DNA of 16,373 nucleotides, taken from positions 1 through 16,373 of the forward strand of contig DHXK01000255.1 of the NCBI GenBank assembly GCA_002413665.1, given 5' to 3'. Positions 1-7,022 of this stretch are shown here, piece after piece; the first letter of the stretch is position 1; every line of letters starts with the position of its first letter. Below the pieces are notes generated by a model that saw nothing but the letters and a program-made list of their open reading frames with translations, made no database searches and had not been told where the DNA came from. This stretch comes from Legionellales bacterium UBA5158 (lineage in GTDB: Bacteria > Pseudomonadota > Gammaproteobacteria > DSM-16500). A program made the position numbers and the translations under genes.

Positions 1-55
1 TATATCAACTATCTTTAAACTGTTTATTTTTAAATTATATGAAGGTTAAATAGCT

Positions 56-268
56 ATGGCAGCACGTGAAAAAGGAACCGTTAAGTGGTTCAACAATGAA
101 AAAGGTTTTGGTTTTATCGAAAGAGAACAAGGTGGCGATGTATTCGTTCACTTTAAAGCGATTACTGGTGACGGTTACCGTTCATTAGTAGAAGGACAGC
201 GCGTAGAGTTTACAGTTACGCAAGGCCAGAAAGGTCTTCAAGCTGAAGATGTATCTATTGTAGATTAA
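56..268 (+). CDS. CspA-family cold-shock protein
   Basis: Small single-domain RNA/ssDNA-binding protein of 70 residues, the usual size for CspA-family proteins, acting in the cytoplasm as an RNA chaperone. The nucleic-acid-binding motifs are visible: RNP1 as KGFGFIE near residues 16-22 and RNP2 as VFVHF near residues 29-33, preceded by the typical GTVKWFN strand. The ATG at 56 has a GAAGG ribosome-binding site at 41-45. The gene stands alone; its upstream control region is mostly outside the window. A long hairpin (311-375) lies downstream. Sequence alone cannot say which paralogue this is or whether it is cold-induced, so no gene number is given. Confidence 0.95.
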   Translation: MAAREKGTVKWFNNEKGFGFIEREQGGDVFVHFKAITGDGYRSLVEGQRVEFTVTQGQKGLQAEDVSIVD

Positions 269-310
269 TGCAATAGGTTGTCTTACCTCGTCACAGTTTC
301 ATGTGATATC

Positions 311-375
311 AAACTTGAATATGGCCAGTTTCCAGATTTAATGTACATCTAAATTTGTAAACTGGCCCCAAGTTT
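311..375. repeat. Long imperfect hairpin between csp and yceI genes
   Basis: An inverted repeat fills most of the short convergent gap. The outer arms AAACTTG (311-317) and CAAGTTT (369-375) pair over 7 bp. The middle arms GGCCAGTTT (323-331) and AAACTGGCC (359-367) pair over 9 bp. The inner segments 333-340 and 350-357 pair over 8 bp with one G-U. The loop is about 9 nt. There is no T-run on either side, so it is not a textbook Rho-independent terminator. Lying between convergent genes, it may still stop or stabilise transcripts from both sides, or be a small dispersed palindromic element. Confidence 0.6.
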
Positions 376-418
376 AACTCTCAAATCTGCTTCATCCTCT
401 TTTGCAGGCAACAAGTCA

Positions 419-994
419 TTATTTAACTGCTTTTAAAATAAATTTAATTGTTACATCATCTTTCACTTCATCTGTTTTTTGCCATTCTCCCTGCCCTATT
501 CCAAACTGAGTACGCTTTACGATGGCTGTGCCTGTGGCTTGAGCGGCTTGTGTACCATATTCATCTAGGGTAAATCTCAGAACGACAGAAACAGTTTTAT
601 CTCTAATCGTCAGGTTTCCTTCTGCCTGATATTTATTATCACCTAATTTATTAAATGATTTAGCTGTAAAAACCGCTTCAGGAAATATTTTTACATTAAA
701 CCAATCAGCTGTTTTCAATGTATTAGCAACCTCTGCATAGGATGTACTAACAGAATCGAGCGCCACATGAATAGTCACGTCACTACCCGATAAGTTATCG
801 CGATCAAAATTAATCTCCCCAGTGAAACGTTTAAAACTACCCAATACCGGTGAATTGTTTTGAGTCGCTGTAAAAGTAATCTCACTTTTCTCTGGCACAA
901 TTTGCCATGAGGTAGGCGCTAAAGCATAAGCGCTAAAACTTGAAAAATAACTAATAAAAATGGTCAGCACACTTCTTGCGAGAGCTATTCTCAC
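419..994 (-). CDS. YceI-family periplasmic protein (second copy)
   Basis: A 191-residue protein with an N-terminal signal sequence (hydrophobic stretch about 8-24, likely cleavage after SAYA) followed by a YceI/lipocalin-like domain over residues about 28-190. YceI proteins are periplasmic beta-barrels that bind polyprenyl or quinone-type lipids; the ligand here is unknown. The start is GTG at 994, within a GTGA overlap with the stop of the upstream cytochrome b561 gene. An AGAGGA ribosome-binding site lies 7 nt upstream, so translation is probably coupled. It is clearly diverged from the first YceI protein of the cassette (1546-2130). It is the last gene of the three-gene unit. Confidence 0.88.
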   Translation of the reverse strand: MRIALARSVLTIFISYFSSFSAYALAPTSWQIVPEKSEITFTATQNNSPVLGSFKRFTGEINFDRDNLSGSDVTIHVALDSVSTSYAEVANTLKTADWFNVKIFPEAVFTAKSFNKLGDNKYQAEGNLTIRDKTVSVVLRFTLDEYGTQAAQATGTAIVKRTQFGIGQGEWQKTDEVKDDVTIKFILKAVK

Positions 995-1533
995 GGTAAA
1001 ATCCTCTTTAAAATATCATCTTTAATTATAAAATGATGCTGCAAAGCAGCTAACACGTGCACACAAATCACAGCAATAAAAGCATAACCTAACCACTCAT
1101 GAGTTTGCGCCATCAATACACGCAAATACTCATTAGGCACAATTAAATCTGGCATAACAAACAAGCCAAAAAAAGAAACAGGAAAGCCCGACGCTGATGA
1201 CATGAGCCAACCCGTAATAGGCATAAAGACCATCAACATGTACAAAGCAAAATGCGCCCCGTGTGCTGCTAATTTCTGCCACAATGGCATATCGTAAGGC
1301 AACTGCGGAACCTTGTTGAATAGCCACCAACTGATACGCAACACCACTAAGCCCAGAATCATCACCCCAAATTCTTTGTGCAAACCATACAGCCTAAATT
1401 TTTGGGTGCCAACAGGTAAGCTCGTCATGTACAAACCTAATGCCAGCATTCCAATAATAAGCAATGCCATCACCCAATGAAAAAAAATGCCTACTGCGCC
1501 ATACCGAACATCAGTATTTTTTAGCTGTAACAT
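991..1533 (-). CDS. Cytochrome b561 (CybB-type) membrane protein
   Basis: A 180-residue inner-membrane di-heme cytochrome of the bacterial b561 family. The N-terminus (RYGAVGIFFHW) matches the family start, and four hydrophobic segments are visible at about 13-36, 50-70, 90-112 and 146-166. Conserved histidines H19, H52, H145 and H159 are in the positions expected for heme b ligands. It probably moves electrons between quinol and an unknown acceptor. The gene lies 12 nt downstream of one yceI and overlaps the next by 4 nt, the common YceI-b561 arrangement (compare yceJ-yceI in E. coli). An AGGTG sequence about 9 nt upstream of the ATG may serve as ribosome-binding site. Confidence 0.92.
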   Translation of the reverse strand: MLQLKNTDVRYGAVGIFFHWVMALLIIGMLALGLYMTSLPVGTQKFRLYGLHKEFGVMILGLVVLRISWWLFNKVPQLPYDMPLWQKLAAHGAHFALYMLMVFMPITGWLMSSASGFPVSFFGLFVMPDLIVPNEYLRVLMAQTHEWLGYAFIAVICVHVLAALQHHFIIKDDILKRILP

Positions 1534-1545
1534 AATTTAGAGCAC

Positions 1546-2130
1546 CTATTTATTTAACACTGCTTCAGCTTCAATATTGATTTTCACTTCATCTGACAAG
1601 GCACTTGCAAGGGTTGTATTTCCGTAATCCGAACGCAATAACTCAGTAGTTGCGCTAAATCCTACTGCATTTTTTTCAGAGAGAGGATTAATACCCATCT
1701 TATTTAGTGTTACGTTTATCCTAAGCGGTTTAGAAATACCTAAAAATGTTAGGGTACCAATCACTTTTGCTGAATGCTTACCTGTCAAAACAACTTTCTG
1801 ACTAGTATAGGTAGCGCTTGGAAATTGAGTGGAATTTAAAAATTGAGGACCGCGTAGATGTTCATCTAATTTGGGGACGCCGCTGATGACATCTGCTGTA
1901 TGAACAGTCACATCAACTTTACTATTTTGTGGTTTTGCTTCATCTAATACAACTGTACCTGTAAAAGGCCATTTACCAGATTGATTAGAAAACCCCAGGT
2001 GATTAACGTGCCAAAAAATAAAACTGTGAGAAGGATCAAAGGTATATGTATCCGCTGCTTGTACGGATAGCGTGCCTATCAAAAATAAAAAAGTTGTTAC
2101 GCAACTGACTAACCATTTATGCATTTTCAT
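1546..2130 (-). CDS. YceI-family periplasmic protein (first copy)
   Basis: A 194-residue exported protein. The signal peptide ends at VQA, with cleavage likely after residue 25. The mature part is a YceI domain with the hallmark start YTFDPSHSFIFWHVNHLGFS and the conserved FSATTELLRSDYG segment near the C-terminus. It is much closer to classical E. coli YceI than the second copy at 419-994. The ribosome-binding site AAGGAAG precedes the ATG at 2130. It is the first gene of the YceI-b561-YceI unit. The 135-nt upstream gap holds a small inverted repeat (CTTAC/GTAAG near 2190) but no promoter I would call confidently. The predicted role is binding an isoprenoid or quinone-like lipid in the periplasm. 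Confidence 0.92.
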   Translation of the reverse strand: MKMHKWLVSCVTTFLFLIGTLSVQAADTYTFDPSHSFIFWHVNHLGFSNQSGKWPFTGTVVLDEAKPQNSKVDVTVHTADVISGVPKLDEHLRGPQFLNSTQFPSATYTSQKVVLTGKHSAKVIGTLTFLGISKPLRINVTLNKMGINPLSEKNAVGFSATTELLRSDYGNTTLASALSDEVKINIEAEAVLNK

Positions 2131-2265
2131 TTAATCTTCCTTGAAAAAATAAAATAAACACTGAAATTTATTATGTAATGAAAGTATCTTACTGTATGTA
2201 AGTATTTACCCTTGCACGATCTCGGAAATCATACTCAAATTCATCCCAACGATAGCAATATATAT

Positions 2266-3303
2266 CTAAGGCTTAGGATTTTTTTTTTCATCTTTGGCAG
2301 CCGTCGCATTCAGTTTCTGCAATGCATTAAATATAAACTCTGGCTGATTCGTATTGATTAAGTCAGCACCTGCTGTTAGCATTTTTACTGCCATATCAAG
2401 ATTGTCATCTATAGGGTATGTCCAAACTGCACTTTTTAAACCACTATCCCGAATTCTTTGCATAAAATCTGAATCAATTAAACCAGCATCGTATTCTACA
2501 TCGATGCCATCTAAATTTGCTTCTTTAGCCATCGCGATCATTTTATCTAAATCTTCTTTATTTTTAATTCGATGATACAAACCAATAGTTTTACCTGGGT
2601 GATGAGGATCATCTCTCACTTCATCTCTACTAGGAGTCGCAATTGTTAAGAATGAATGTTTGTAATTTGGTAAAAATCTTTTTAATATTTTAATCAATTC
2701 GAAATCAAAACTAATAAATAATAACTGGCTATCCTTGATTTTATATTTTGGTGCAAAGTACGTAATCAATTTCTGTAAATCATCGACTATACTCATATCG
2801 CCTGCTTTCACTTCGATAATAAGTTTACGCTCAGCATGACCTTTTAATTCATGCAAGAAATCTTCCAGCAAGGATATTTTGGTTCCATGAAATTTATCTC
2901 CTAAATAGGAAGCATAGGAGCCCACATCTATTTGTGCAATTTCATCTTTGAAATGAAGTTGGGAGATTTTCTCATTACGAATTTTAAGGAAATGCTTATG
3001 CGTTAAAGTCGGAGCGATACTTTTATTAAGTCGCCCTGTCCGTCGTAAAGTCTCATCGTGTAATACTATAATTCTGCCATCCTGAGTTCTATGGACATCA
3101 CATTCTACGTAAAGAGCACCCTTTGCATACGCTTCCCGTAAAGAGGGGATAGTATTTTCTGGGAAGTGCGGCAATTTATTACCTGGAGACTCATTGTTGG
3201 CTCCTCGATGTGCTACAAATCGAGAAAAAACATCTTGATTAGCCTCAACAGAATTAAACAATGTCCCTGGATAAGCCTTACTGGGTGAGCGGGGAGCCGC
3301 CAT
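2266..3303 (-). CDS. Glycerophosphodiester phosphodiesterase (GDPD) family protein
   Basis: Predicted to hydrolyse glycerophosphodiesters to glycerol-3-phosphate plus an alcohol, using a metal centre. With the start used here (345 residues) the GDPD motifs are AHRG with catalytic His32-Arg33, ENT (49-51), metal ligands E67 and D69, and LHD with His82. The C-terminal part carries the family's VWT and LINTNQPEF strands. I chose ATG 3303 because a GAGGA ribosome-binding site sits 7 nt upstream. Upstream ATGs at 3333 (355 aa) and 3324 have poorer sites but remain possible. No signal peptide is visible, so it may be cytoplasmic, unlike GlpQ. The last codons contain a run of ten A (2279-2288), where slippage would alter only the tail. 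Confidence 0.9.
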   Translation of the reverse strand: MAAPRSPSKAYPGTLFNSVEANQDVFSRFVAHRGANNESPGNKLPHFPENTIPSLREAYAKGALYVECDVHRTQDGRIIVLHDETLRRTGRLNKSIAPTLTHKHFLKIRNEKISQLHFKDEIAQIDVGSYASYLGDKFHGTKISLLEDFLHELKGHAERKLIIEVKAGDMSIVDDLQKLITYFAPKYKIKDSQLLFISFDFELIKILKRFLPNYKHSFLTIATPSRDEVRDDPHHPGKTIGLYHRIKNKEDLDKMIAMAKEANLDGIDVEYDAGLIDSDFMQRIRDSGLKSAVWTYPIDDNLDMAVKMLTAGADLINTNQPEFIFNALQKLNATAAKDEKKNPKP

Positions 3304-3450
3304 ACAAATATCCTCAATTGACATCGAGCTCATAATTTATATAGTAAAAATAATATGTTGAATAAATGTCTAACATTTACTCATATTTCAATTATACTAT
3401 CGAAATAAAGAGTCAAACACTTAATTTTAATATTTAATTACGGTAATATA

Positions 3451-3894
3451 ATGCGAATATGGATAGATGCCGATGCCTGCCCCAACATAGTGAAAGATAT
3501 CTTATTTCGGGCTGCTAACCGCACAAGAACAATAATGATTTTAGTCGCGAATCAACCTATTCGCATTCCACCCTCACCTTTTATTACACAAATTCAAGTT
3601 TCAGCAGGATTTGATGTGGCTGATAATTACATTGTTGACAACATGGATGCTGGGGATCTCGTGATTACAGCAGATATCCCTTTAGCTGATGCGGCTGTTG
3701 AAAAGAATGGTTCTGCATTAAATCCTCGGGGTGAATTATATCAAGCTAACAATATCAAAATGCGACTGGCCATGCGTAACCTAAGTGACAGCCTTAGAAG
3801 TAACGGTGTCATGACAGGCGGCCCTGCTAAGCTTGGAAAAAAAGAAATCCAAGCTTTTGCAAATAGTTTAGATAGATTTCTTACTAGCCGCTGA
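3451..3894 (+). CDS. YaiI/YqxD family protein (UPF0178, DUF188)
   Basis: A 147-residue cytoplasmic protein of the widespread but poorly characterised YaiI/YqxD family. The sequence begins with the diagnostic WIDADACP motif (residues 4-11), continues with DLVITADIPLADAAV and the NPRGELY segment, and ends with a VMTGGPA stretch. The acidic residues and fold resemble PIN-like nucleases, so a nucleic-acid role is often suggested, but the function is not established. The start is ATG 3451; its ribosome-binding site is weak. A TATACT -10-like hexamer at 3393-3398 may belong to its promoter. The last 27 nt overlap the 3' end of the opposing GH18 gene. Confidence 0.92.
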   Translation: MRIWIDADACPNIVKDILFRAANRTRTIMILVANQPIRIPPSPFITQIQVSAGFDVADNYIVDNMDAGDLVITADIPLADAAVEKNGSALNPRGELYQANNIKMRLAMRNLSDSLRSNGVMTGGPAKLGKKEIQAFANSLDRFLTSR

Positions 3895-4962
3895 ATTAGT
3901 CTTCTTAAACAACGCCCAAATATTGGGGTCTTCCACACCTAAATGCCAGAGAGACGTTCCTCTCAGATGATATTTATTCACTAGATCTACTTTTATTTTA
4001 AAAGTAGGAACATCTTCTGCAAAAATAAATTCATTTAAATTATTATTTACAAAAACAGCATATGATAATTTTTTAATAGGATCCCATTGCAAAGTGACAT
4101 GAAATTTTTCTAATATATACTTTAGCTGAGGATAAGTTAAATCCGTTTCAGTCACATGTGTCTCTGTATGACCATATCCTGTATACCAATAAGCAGAATA
4201 AACGGGTAAACCTAAAGAAATTTTATTTGTCGGAATATAGTTAATCGCATATTTCACAATCGCCTCGGCCCAAGCAGGCTCACAAGCAGAACCGGGTGTT
4301 GTACCCGAACCATGTTGAGCATAAGCCATCAGTGTTACAAAATCACTGGACTTGCCTAATGCAGCATAATCATACCCGCCACTCCAAAATTCTAAACTAG
4401 AACGCGACCTGTTACTCCCGGGTAAGACATCAGACACTCTTGGGAAAATAGCTACGCTAACTTCAAAACCATTTTTATGTAAAGCATCTGAGACTAACGA
4501 GTAAAAATGAGAAAAATGATTTCGATCTGAGATTAGTATATGTTCGAAATCAATTTGTACTCCGACAAAATGATTCGTTTTACACACTTCAAGTAACATA
4601 TCTATCGCTCGCAACTCAGAGACATCATTTGTTAAAAACGCATGCGTTCGAGCACTATCAAAATCTACATTTGTCAAAAGAGGCATTACCTTAACATGAT
4701 TTCGTTTTGCTAAATTCATCATGAGTGGATCGACTGTCCCCCAAACTGTGCCTTTTTCATTAACTTGATAAGCTTGCGGAGCAATAATAGTGATAGATTT
4801 TATATGTGATTTCATAGAGCTATTTTGTTGGATAATATCATCATTCGTTAAATGTAAAATAGAATCACTACGATAAATATAACCCACGACATCTTGTGCA
4901 TGACTCACAGATACAAGTAACAAGCTGCAGAATAATATCGAACCTTTTATAAAATTTTTCAT
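3868..4962 (-). CDS. Secreted glycoside hydrolase family 18-like protein
   Basis: A 364-residue exported protein with a signal peptide (cleavage likely after SHA, residue 22) and a GH18-type TIM barrel. The catalytic motif is VGVQIDFE at 133-140. The two upstream Asp residues of the classical DxxDxDxE are Val and Gln, but Asp138 and the acid/base Glu140 are kept, as in many YaaH/spore-lysin-like GH18 members. Later family features are LMAYAQHG and the C-terminal SLWHLGVEDPNIW strand. The substrate could be a GlcNAc-containing polymer such as chitin or peptidoglycan; this is inference. The start ATG 4962 has AGGA 6 nt upstream. The 3' end overlaps the YaiI-family gene on the opposite strand. 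Confidence 0.85.
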   Translation of the reverse strand: MKNFIKGSILFCSLLLVSVSHAQDVVGYIYRSDSILHLTNDDIIQQNSSMKSHIKSITIIAPQAYQVNEKGTVWGTVDPLMMNLAKRNHVKVMPLLTNVDFDSARTHAFLTNDVSELRAIDMLLEVCKTNHFVGVQIDFEHILISDRNHFSHFYSLVSDALHKNGFEVSVAIFPRVSDVLPGSNRSRSSLEFWSGGYDYAALGKSSDFVTLMAYAQHGSGTTPGSACEPAWAEAIVKYAINYIPTNKISLGLPVYSAYWYTGYGHTETHVTETDLTYPQLKYILEKFHVTLQWDPIKKLSYAVFVNNNLNEFIFAEDVPTFKIKVDLVNKYHLRGTSLWHLGVEDPNIWALFKKTNSAASKKSI

Positions 4963-5049
4963 TTAATATCCTAAAGTTAAAACGTTATAAGTTGTGTTTC
5001 TGATTATTTGTGGCACAATACATTTTTTTTACCCTCTGAAGGAATTCAA

Positions 5050-5361
5050 ATGAAGAAAGCTACGACTTCTAAAACCACTACCCAAAAACTCGCAGAAATT
5101 ATCAAAGAAGCTACTCAAGAATTAAAAAAAATGCAAGCTCACCTAAAGAATTTAATTTTCACAGATAAAGCCACCAAATCTGCTGCGAAAAAAACGCCAG
5201 CTAGCAAAGCTAAAAAAGTATCAGAAAAAAAATCTGTTACTAAAAAAACGGCTACAAAAAAAGTAACGGCTACTAAGAAAGCTGTGGCTAAAAAAGCTGT
5301 TGCTAAAAAAGCTGTTGCTAAAAAAGTGCCAGCCACTAAAAAAGCATCTAAACACCTATAA
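5050..5361 (+). CDS. Lysine-rich histone H1-like protein
   Basis: A 103-residue, extremely basic protein. Residues about 10-36 could form one helix (KLAEIIKEATQELKKMQAHL). The rest is a low-complexity Lys/Ala/Thr tail with KKA, TKK and AVAKK repeats, the composition of bacterial H1-like nucleoid proteins (chlamydial Hc1, Coxiella Hq1) and AlgP-type tails. It probably binds and compacts DNA. I chose ATG 5050 because AAGGA lies 6 nt upstream; the in-frame upstream start at 5008 would add 14 residues and lacks such a site. Three 15-nt tandem units (5281-5325) encode AVAKK. With such low complexity, family membership rests on composition more than on alignment. Confidence 0.8.
   Translation: MKKATTSKTTTQKLAEIIKEATQELKKMQAHLKNLIFTDKATKSAAKKTPASKAKKVSEKKSVTKKTATKKVTATKKAVAKKAVAKKAVAKKVPATKKASKHL
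5281..5325 (+). repeat. 15-nt tandem repeat, three copies, in H1-like gene
   Basis: Three adjacent 15-nt units (5281-5295, 5296-5310, 5311-5325) each encode AVAKK. Units two and three are identical (GCTGTTGCTAAAAAA) and unit one differs by one base. The near identity at nucleotide level, not only at protein level, suggests recent duplication and possible length variation between strains. Confidence 0.85.
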
Positions 5362-5364
5362 AGC

Positions 5365-5410
5365 CTTCGCCTTTGTAACCATTCAATCGTTGTTACATCT
5401 AAGAGCGAAG
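5365..5410. other. Stem-loop after the H1-like gene
   Basis: CTTCGC (5365-5370) pairs with GCGAAG (5405-5410), and inside it TGTAAC (5374-5379) pairs with GTTACA (5392-5397). The structure begins a few bases after the H1-like stop codon. No T-run follows on the plus strand, so intrinsic termination is uncertain; it could protect the mRNA 3' end. Confidence 0.45.
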
Positions 5411-5418
5411 TAATCTAG

Positions 5419-5483
5419 AAAAAAATATCCTTAAATCTGAAGCGCATATACACTGCCTGACTGTCATGCGTCAGGTTTAAGGA
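5419..5483 (-). terminator. Candidate terminator after the rib operon
   Basis: Read on the minus strand, TCCTTAAA (5483-5476) pairs with TTTAAGGA (5435-5428), followed by TA and seven T (5425-5419). A second stem, CCTGAC/GTCAGG (5475-5470 with 5461-5456), is nested directly inside. An unpaired stretch of about 20 nt (5455-5436) sits between the inner stem and the closing strand, so this is not a simple hairpin. It lies 104 nt beyond the ribF stop and is the best candidate for the end of the rib transcript. It could equally be the 3' end of a small RNA. Confidence 0.5.
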
Positions 5484-5586
5484 ATACACCTCTGAGCAAC
5501 ATACTCCGCTCAATTGAAAATCTGCAATTAAGAAATAATGTTTAAGTCTGGATTAATTCAGTCTTGCTGAAAAGAAGCAAAAAATA

Positions 5587-6546
5587 TCATTCTTTTAATT
5601 TCAATCCCCCATTTTTTATAAAGAAATCTCGAGCATTTTCTACATCTTTAATAATTTGCTCTTTGAGCAATTCTAAATTTTCATAGCGCTCTTCATCTCG
5701 CAACTTCTGACAAAATTCCACTGAAACACGACGACCATAAATATCAGCTGAGAAATTAAATAAATAAACTTCTAATAACATTTTTATACCGTTAACAGTA
5801 GGGCGAGTTCCCACATTAGCAACACCTAACAAAGGTTTATCATCTATCCCATACATGCGTACAACATAAATTCCATGCACAGGTGAAGCAACTCGATTTA
5901 AAAGTATATTAGCAGTGGGAAATCCAAGAACACGTCCTAGCCTCTTACCATGTACCACACGACCTGTCATTTGATAAGGATGACCAAGCAAGCTTTCAGC
6001 TAAAGCATGATCTCCACGCGCTAATGCATCTCTAATGCCTGTACTACTGATCCGCGCGCCTGAGTAAGTGACACTAGCCGTGTCTTCTACCGAATAATGG
6101 TAAATTTCCCCCATCTCTTTCAGAAAATTAAAATCTCCTTTACGCCCACTTCCGAATCTAAAATCATCTCCCACCAAAACAGCACTCGCATGAAGTTGAT
6201 CGATTAATACTTTTTTTACAAATTCCTCAGCGCTTAAAGAAGCAAACTGTTTATTGAAACGTATTACCATAACTTCATCGATACCAAAAGATTCCAGTGC
6301 AGTCAATTTCTCGCTCCAGCGCATAAGCCTGGGGGGAATTGGAGTATTCAATGAAAAAAATTCTGGTGGTTGTGGTTCAAATATAATGACACAAGACGGA
6401 ACTGATAATGCTTGCGCTTTTTCTTTTAATTTTTTTAATACTGCCTGATGACCTAAATGCATGCCGTCAAAGTTACCAATTGTGATTACACGACCTTTAG
6501 TTTCTTGAGATAAGCGATTTAAACCTCTTATCAATCTTATAGTCAC
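5587..6546 (-). CDS. ribF: Bifunctional riboflavin kinase / FAD synthetase RibF
   Basis: Converts riboflavin to FMN and then FAD in the cytoplasm. At 319 residues it has the normal length. The N-terminal nucleotidyltransferase domain shows GNFDGMHLGH (24-33), DDFRFGSGRKGD (127-138) and SSTGIR (167-172). The C-terminal flavokinase domain shows GKRLGRVLGFPTAN (200-213), GVANVGTRPT (241-250) and the catalytic Glu259 in LLEVYLFNF. The start is GTG 6546, embedded in a GTGA overlap with the ribH stop, so it is probably translationally coupled. It is the last gene of the FMN-riboswitch operon. In many Gammaproteobacteria ribF sits with ileS-lspA instead, so its placement here is notable. Confidence 0.96.
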   Translation of the reverse strand: MTIRLIRGLNRLSQETKGRVITIGNFDGMHLGHQAVLKKLKEKAQALSVPSCVIIFEPQPPEFFSLNTPIPPRLMRWSEKLTALESFGIDEVMVIRFNKQFASLSAEEFVKKVLIDQLHASAVLVGDDFRFGSGRKGDFNFLKEMGEIYHYSVEDTASVTYSGARISSTGIRDALARGDHALAESLLGHPYQMTGRVVHGKRLGRVLGFPTANILLNRVASPVHGIYVVRMYGIDDKPLLGVANVGTRPTVNGIKMLLEVYLFNFSADIYGRRVSVEFCQKLRDEERYENLELLKEQIIKDVENARDFFIKNGGLKLKE

Positions 6547-7022
6547 AGCAACATATCCTGCAAAATATTATTTGTTAATTTTTCTACTATTGTTATCATT
6601 TCTAGTGCAGTATCAGCGCAGGCTATACCTTTATGACCATGCTTTCCTCCTACCCTTTCTAAAGCTTGCTCCATATTGTCTGTCGTTAATACTCCAAATA
6701 TAACAGGGATATTATATTTCAACATGACCTTCTGACAACCTGAACTCACTTGTTCACATACATAATCAAAATGAGATGTTTCGCCTCGTATGACAGCACC
6801 TAAACAAATTATTGCCTGATATTTTTTAGACTTAGCCAATAATTGAATAACTAATGGCAACTCGATTGCACCTGGAACTGTAGTTACGCTAATATTTTCT
6901 TGAATGATTCCACATTCTTGCAATCTCGCTAGAGCACCCTGTAATAATAAATCTGTGATTTCATTATTGAATACACTAGTCGCAATCGCTATACGTGTAT
7001 CATGAAATATATTTTTATTCAT
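6543..7022 (-). CDS. ribH: 6,7-dimethyl-8-ribityllumazine synthase RibH
   Basis: Condenses 3,4-dihydroxy-2-butanone 4-phosphate with the ribitylamino-pyrimidinedione to give lumazine, the penultimate step of riboflavin synthesis. At 159 residues it is of usual length. Visible motifs are TVPGAIELPL (48-57), GAVIRGETSHFDYV with catalytic His84, and FGVLTTDNMEQALER with Arg123, then KHGHKG in the place of the usual KxGNKG. I chose ATG 7022, which has AAGGA 8 nt upstream and gives the standard N-terminus; the longer reading from 7058 adds 12 residues not typical of the family. The start lies inside the end of ribBA (8-nt overlap) and the stop overlaps the ribF start. Confidence 0.96.
   Translation of the reverse strand: MNKNIFHDTRIAIATSVFNNEITDLLLQGALARLQECGIIQENISVTTVPGAIELPLVIQLLAKSKKYQAIICLGAVIRGETSHFDYVCEQVSSGCQKVMLKYNIPVIFGVLTTDNMEQALERVGGKHGHKGIACADTALEMITIVEKLTNNILQDMLL

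Noticed and set aside
1133..1330. 65-codon minus-strand ORF inside the cytochrome b561 gene
   Set aside because: Another frame of a gene with clear heme histidines and membrane segments; the product has no recognisable domain.
2354..2575. 73-codon plus-strand ORF antisense to the GDPD gene
   Set aside because: Antisense shadow of a conserved coding region.
3741..3938. 65-codon minus-strand ORF over the YaiI-family 3' end
   Set aside because: Lies in two well-supported genes on both strands in other frames.
5139..5336. Hydrophobic 65-codon minus-strand ORF opposite the H1-like gene
   Set aside because: It is the complement of lysine/alanine repeats, which automatically reads as Phe/Leu/Ala repeats.
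5365..5410. Calling the stem-loop after the H1-like gene an intrinsic terminator
   Set aside because: No T-run follows on the plus strand; kept only as a stem-loop.
6254..6448. 64-codon plus-strand ORF antisense to ribF
   Set aside because: Shadow of the conserved FAD synthetase domain.
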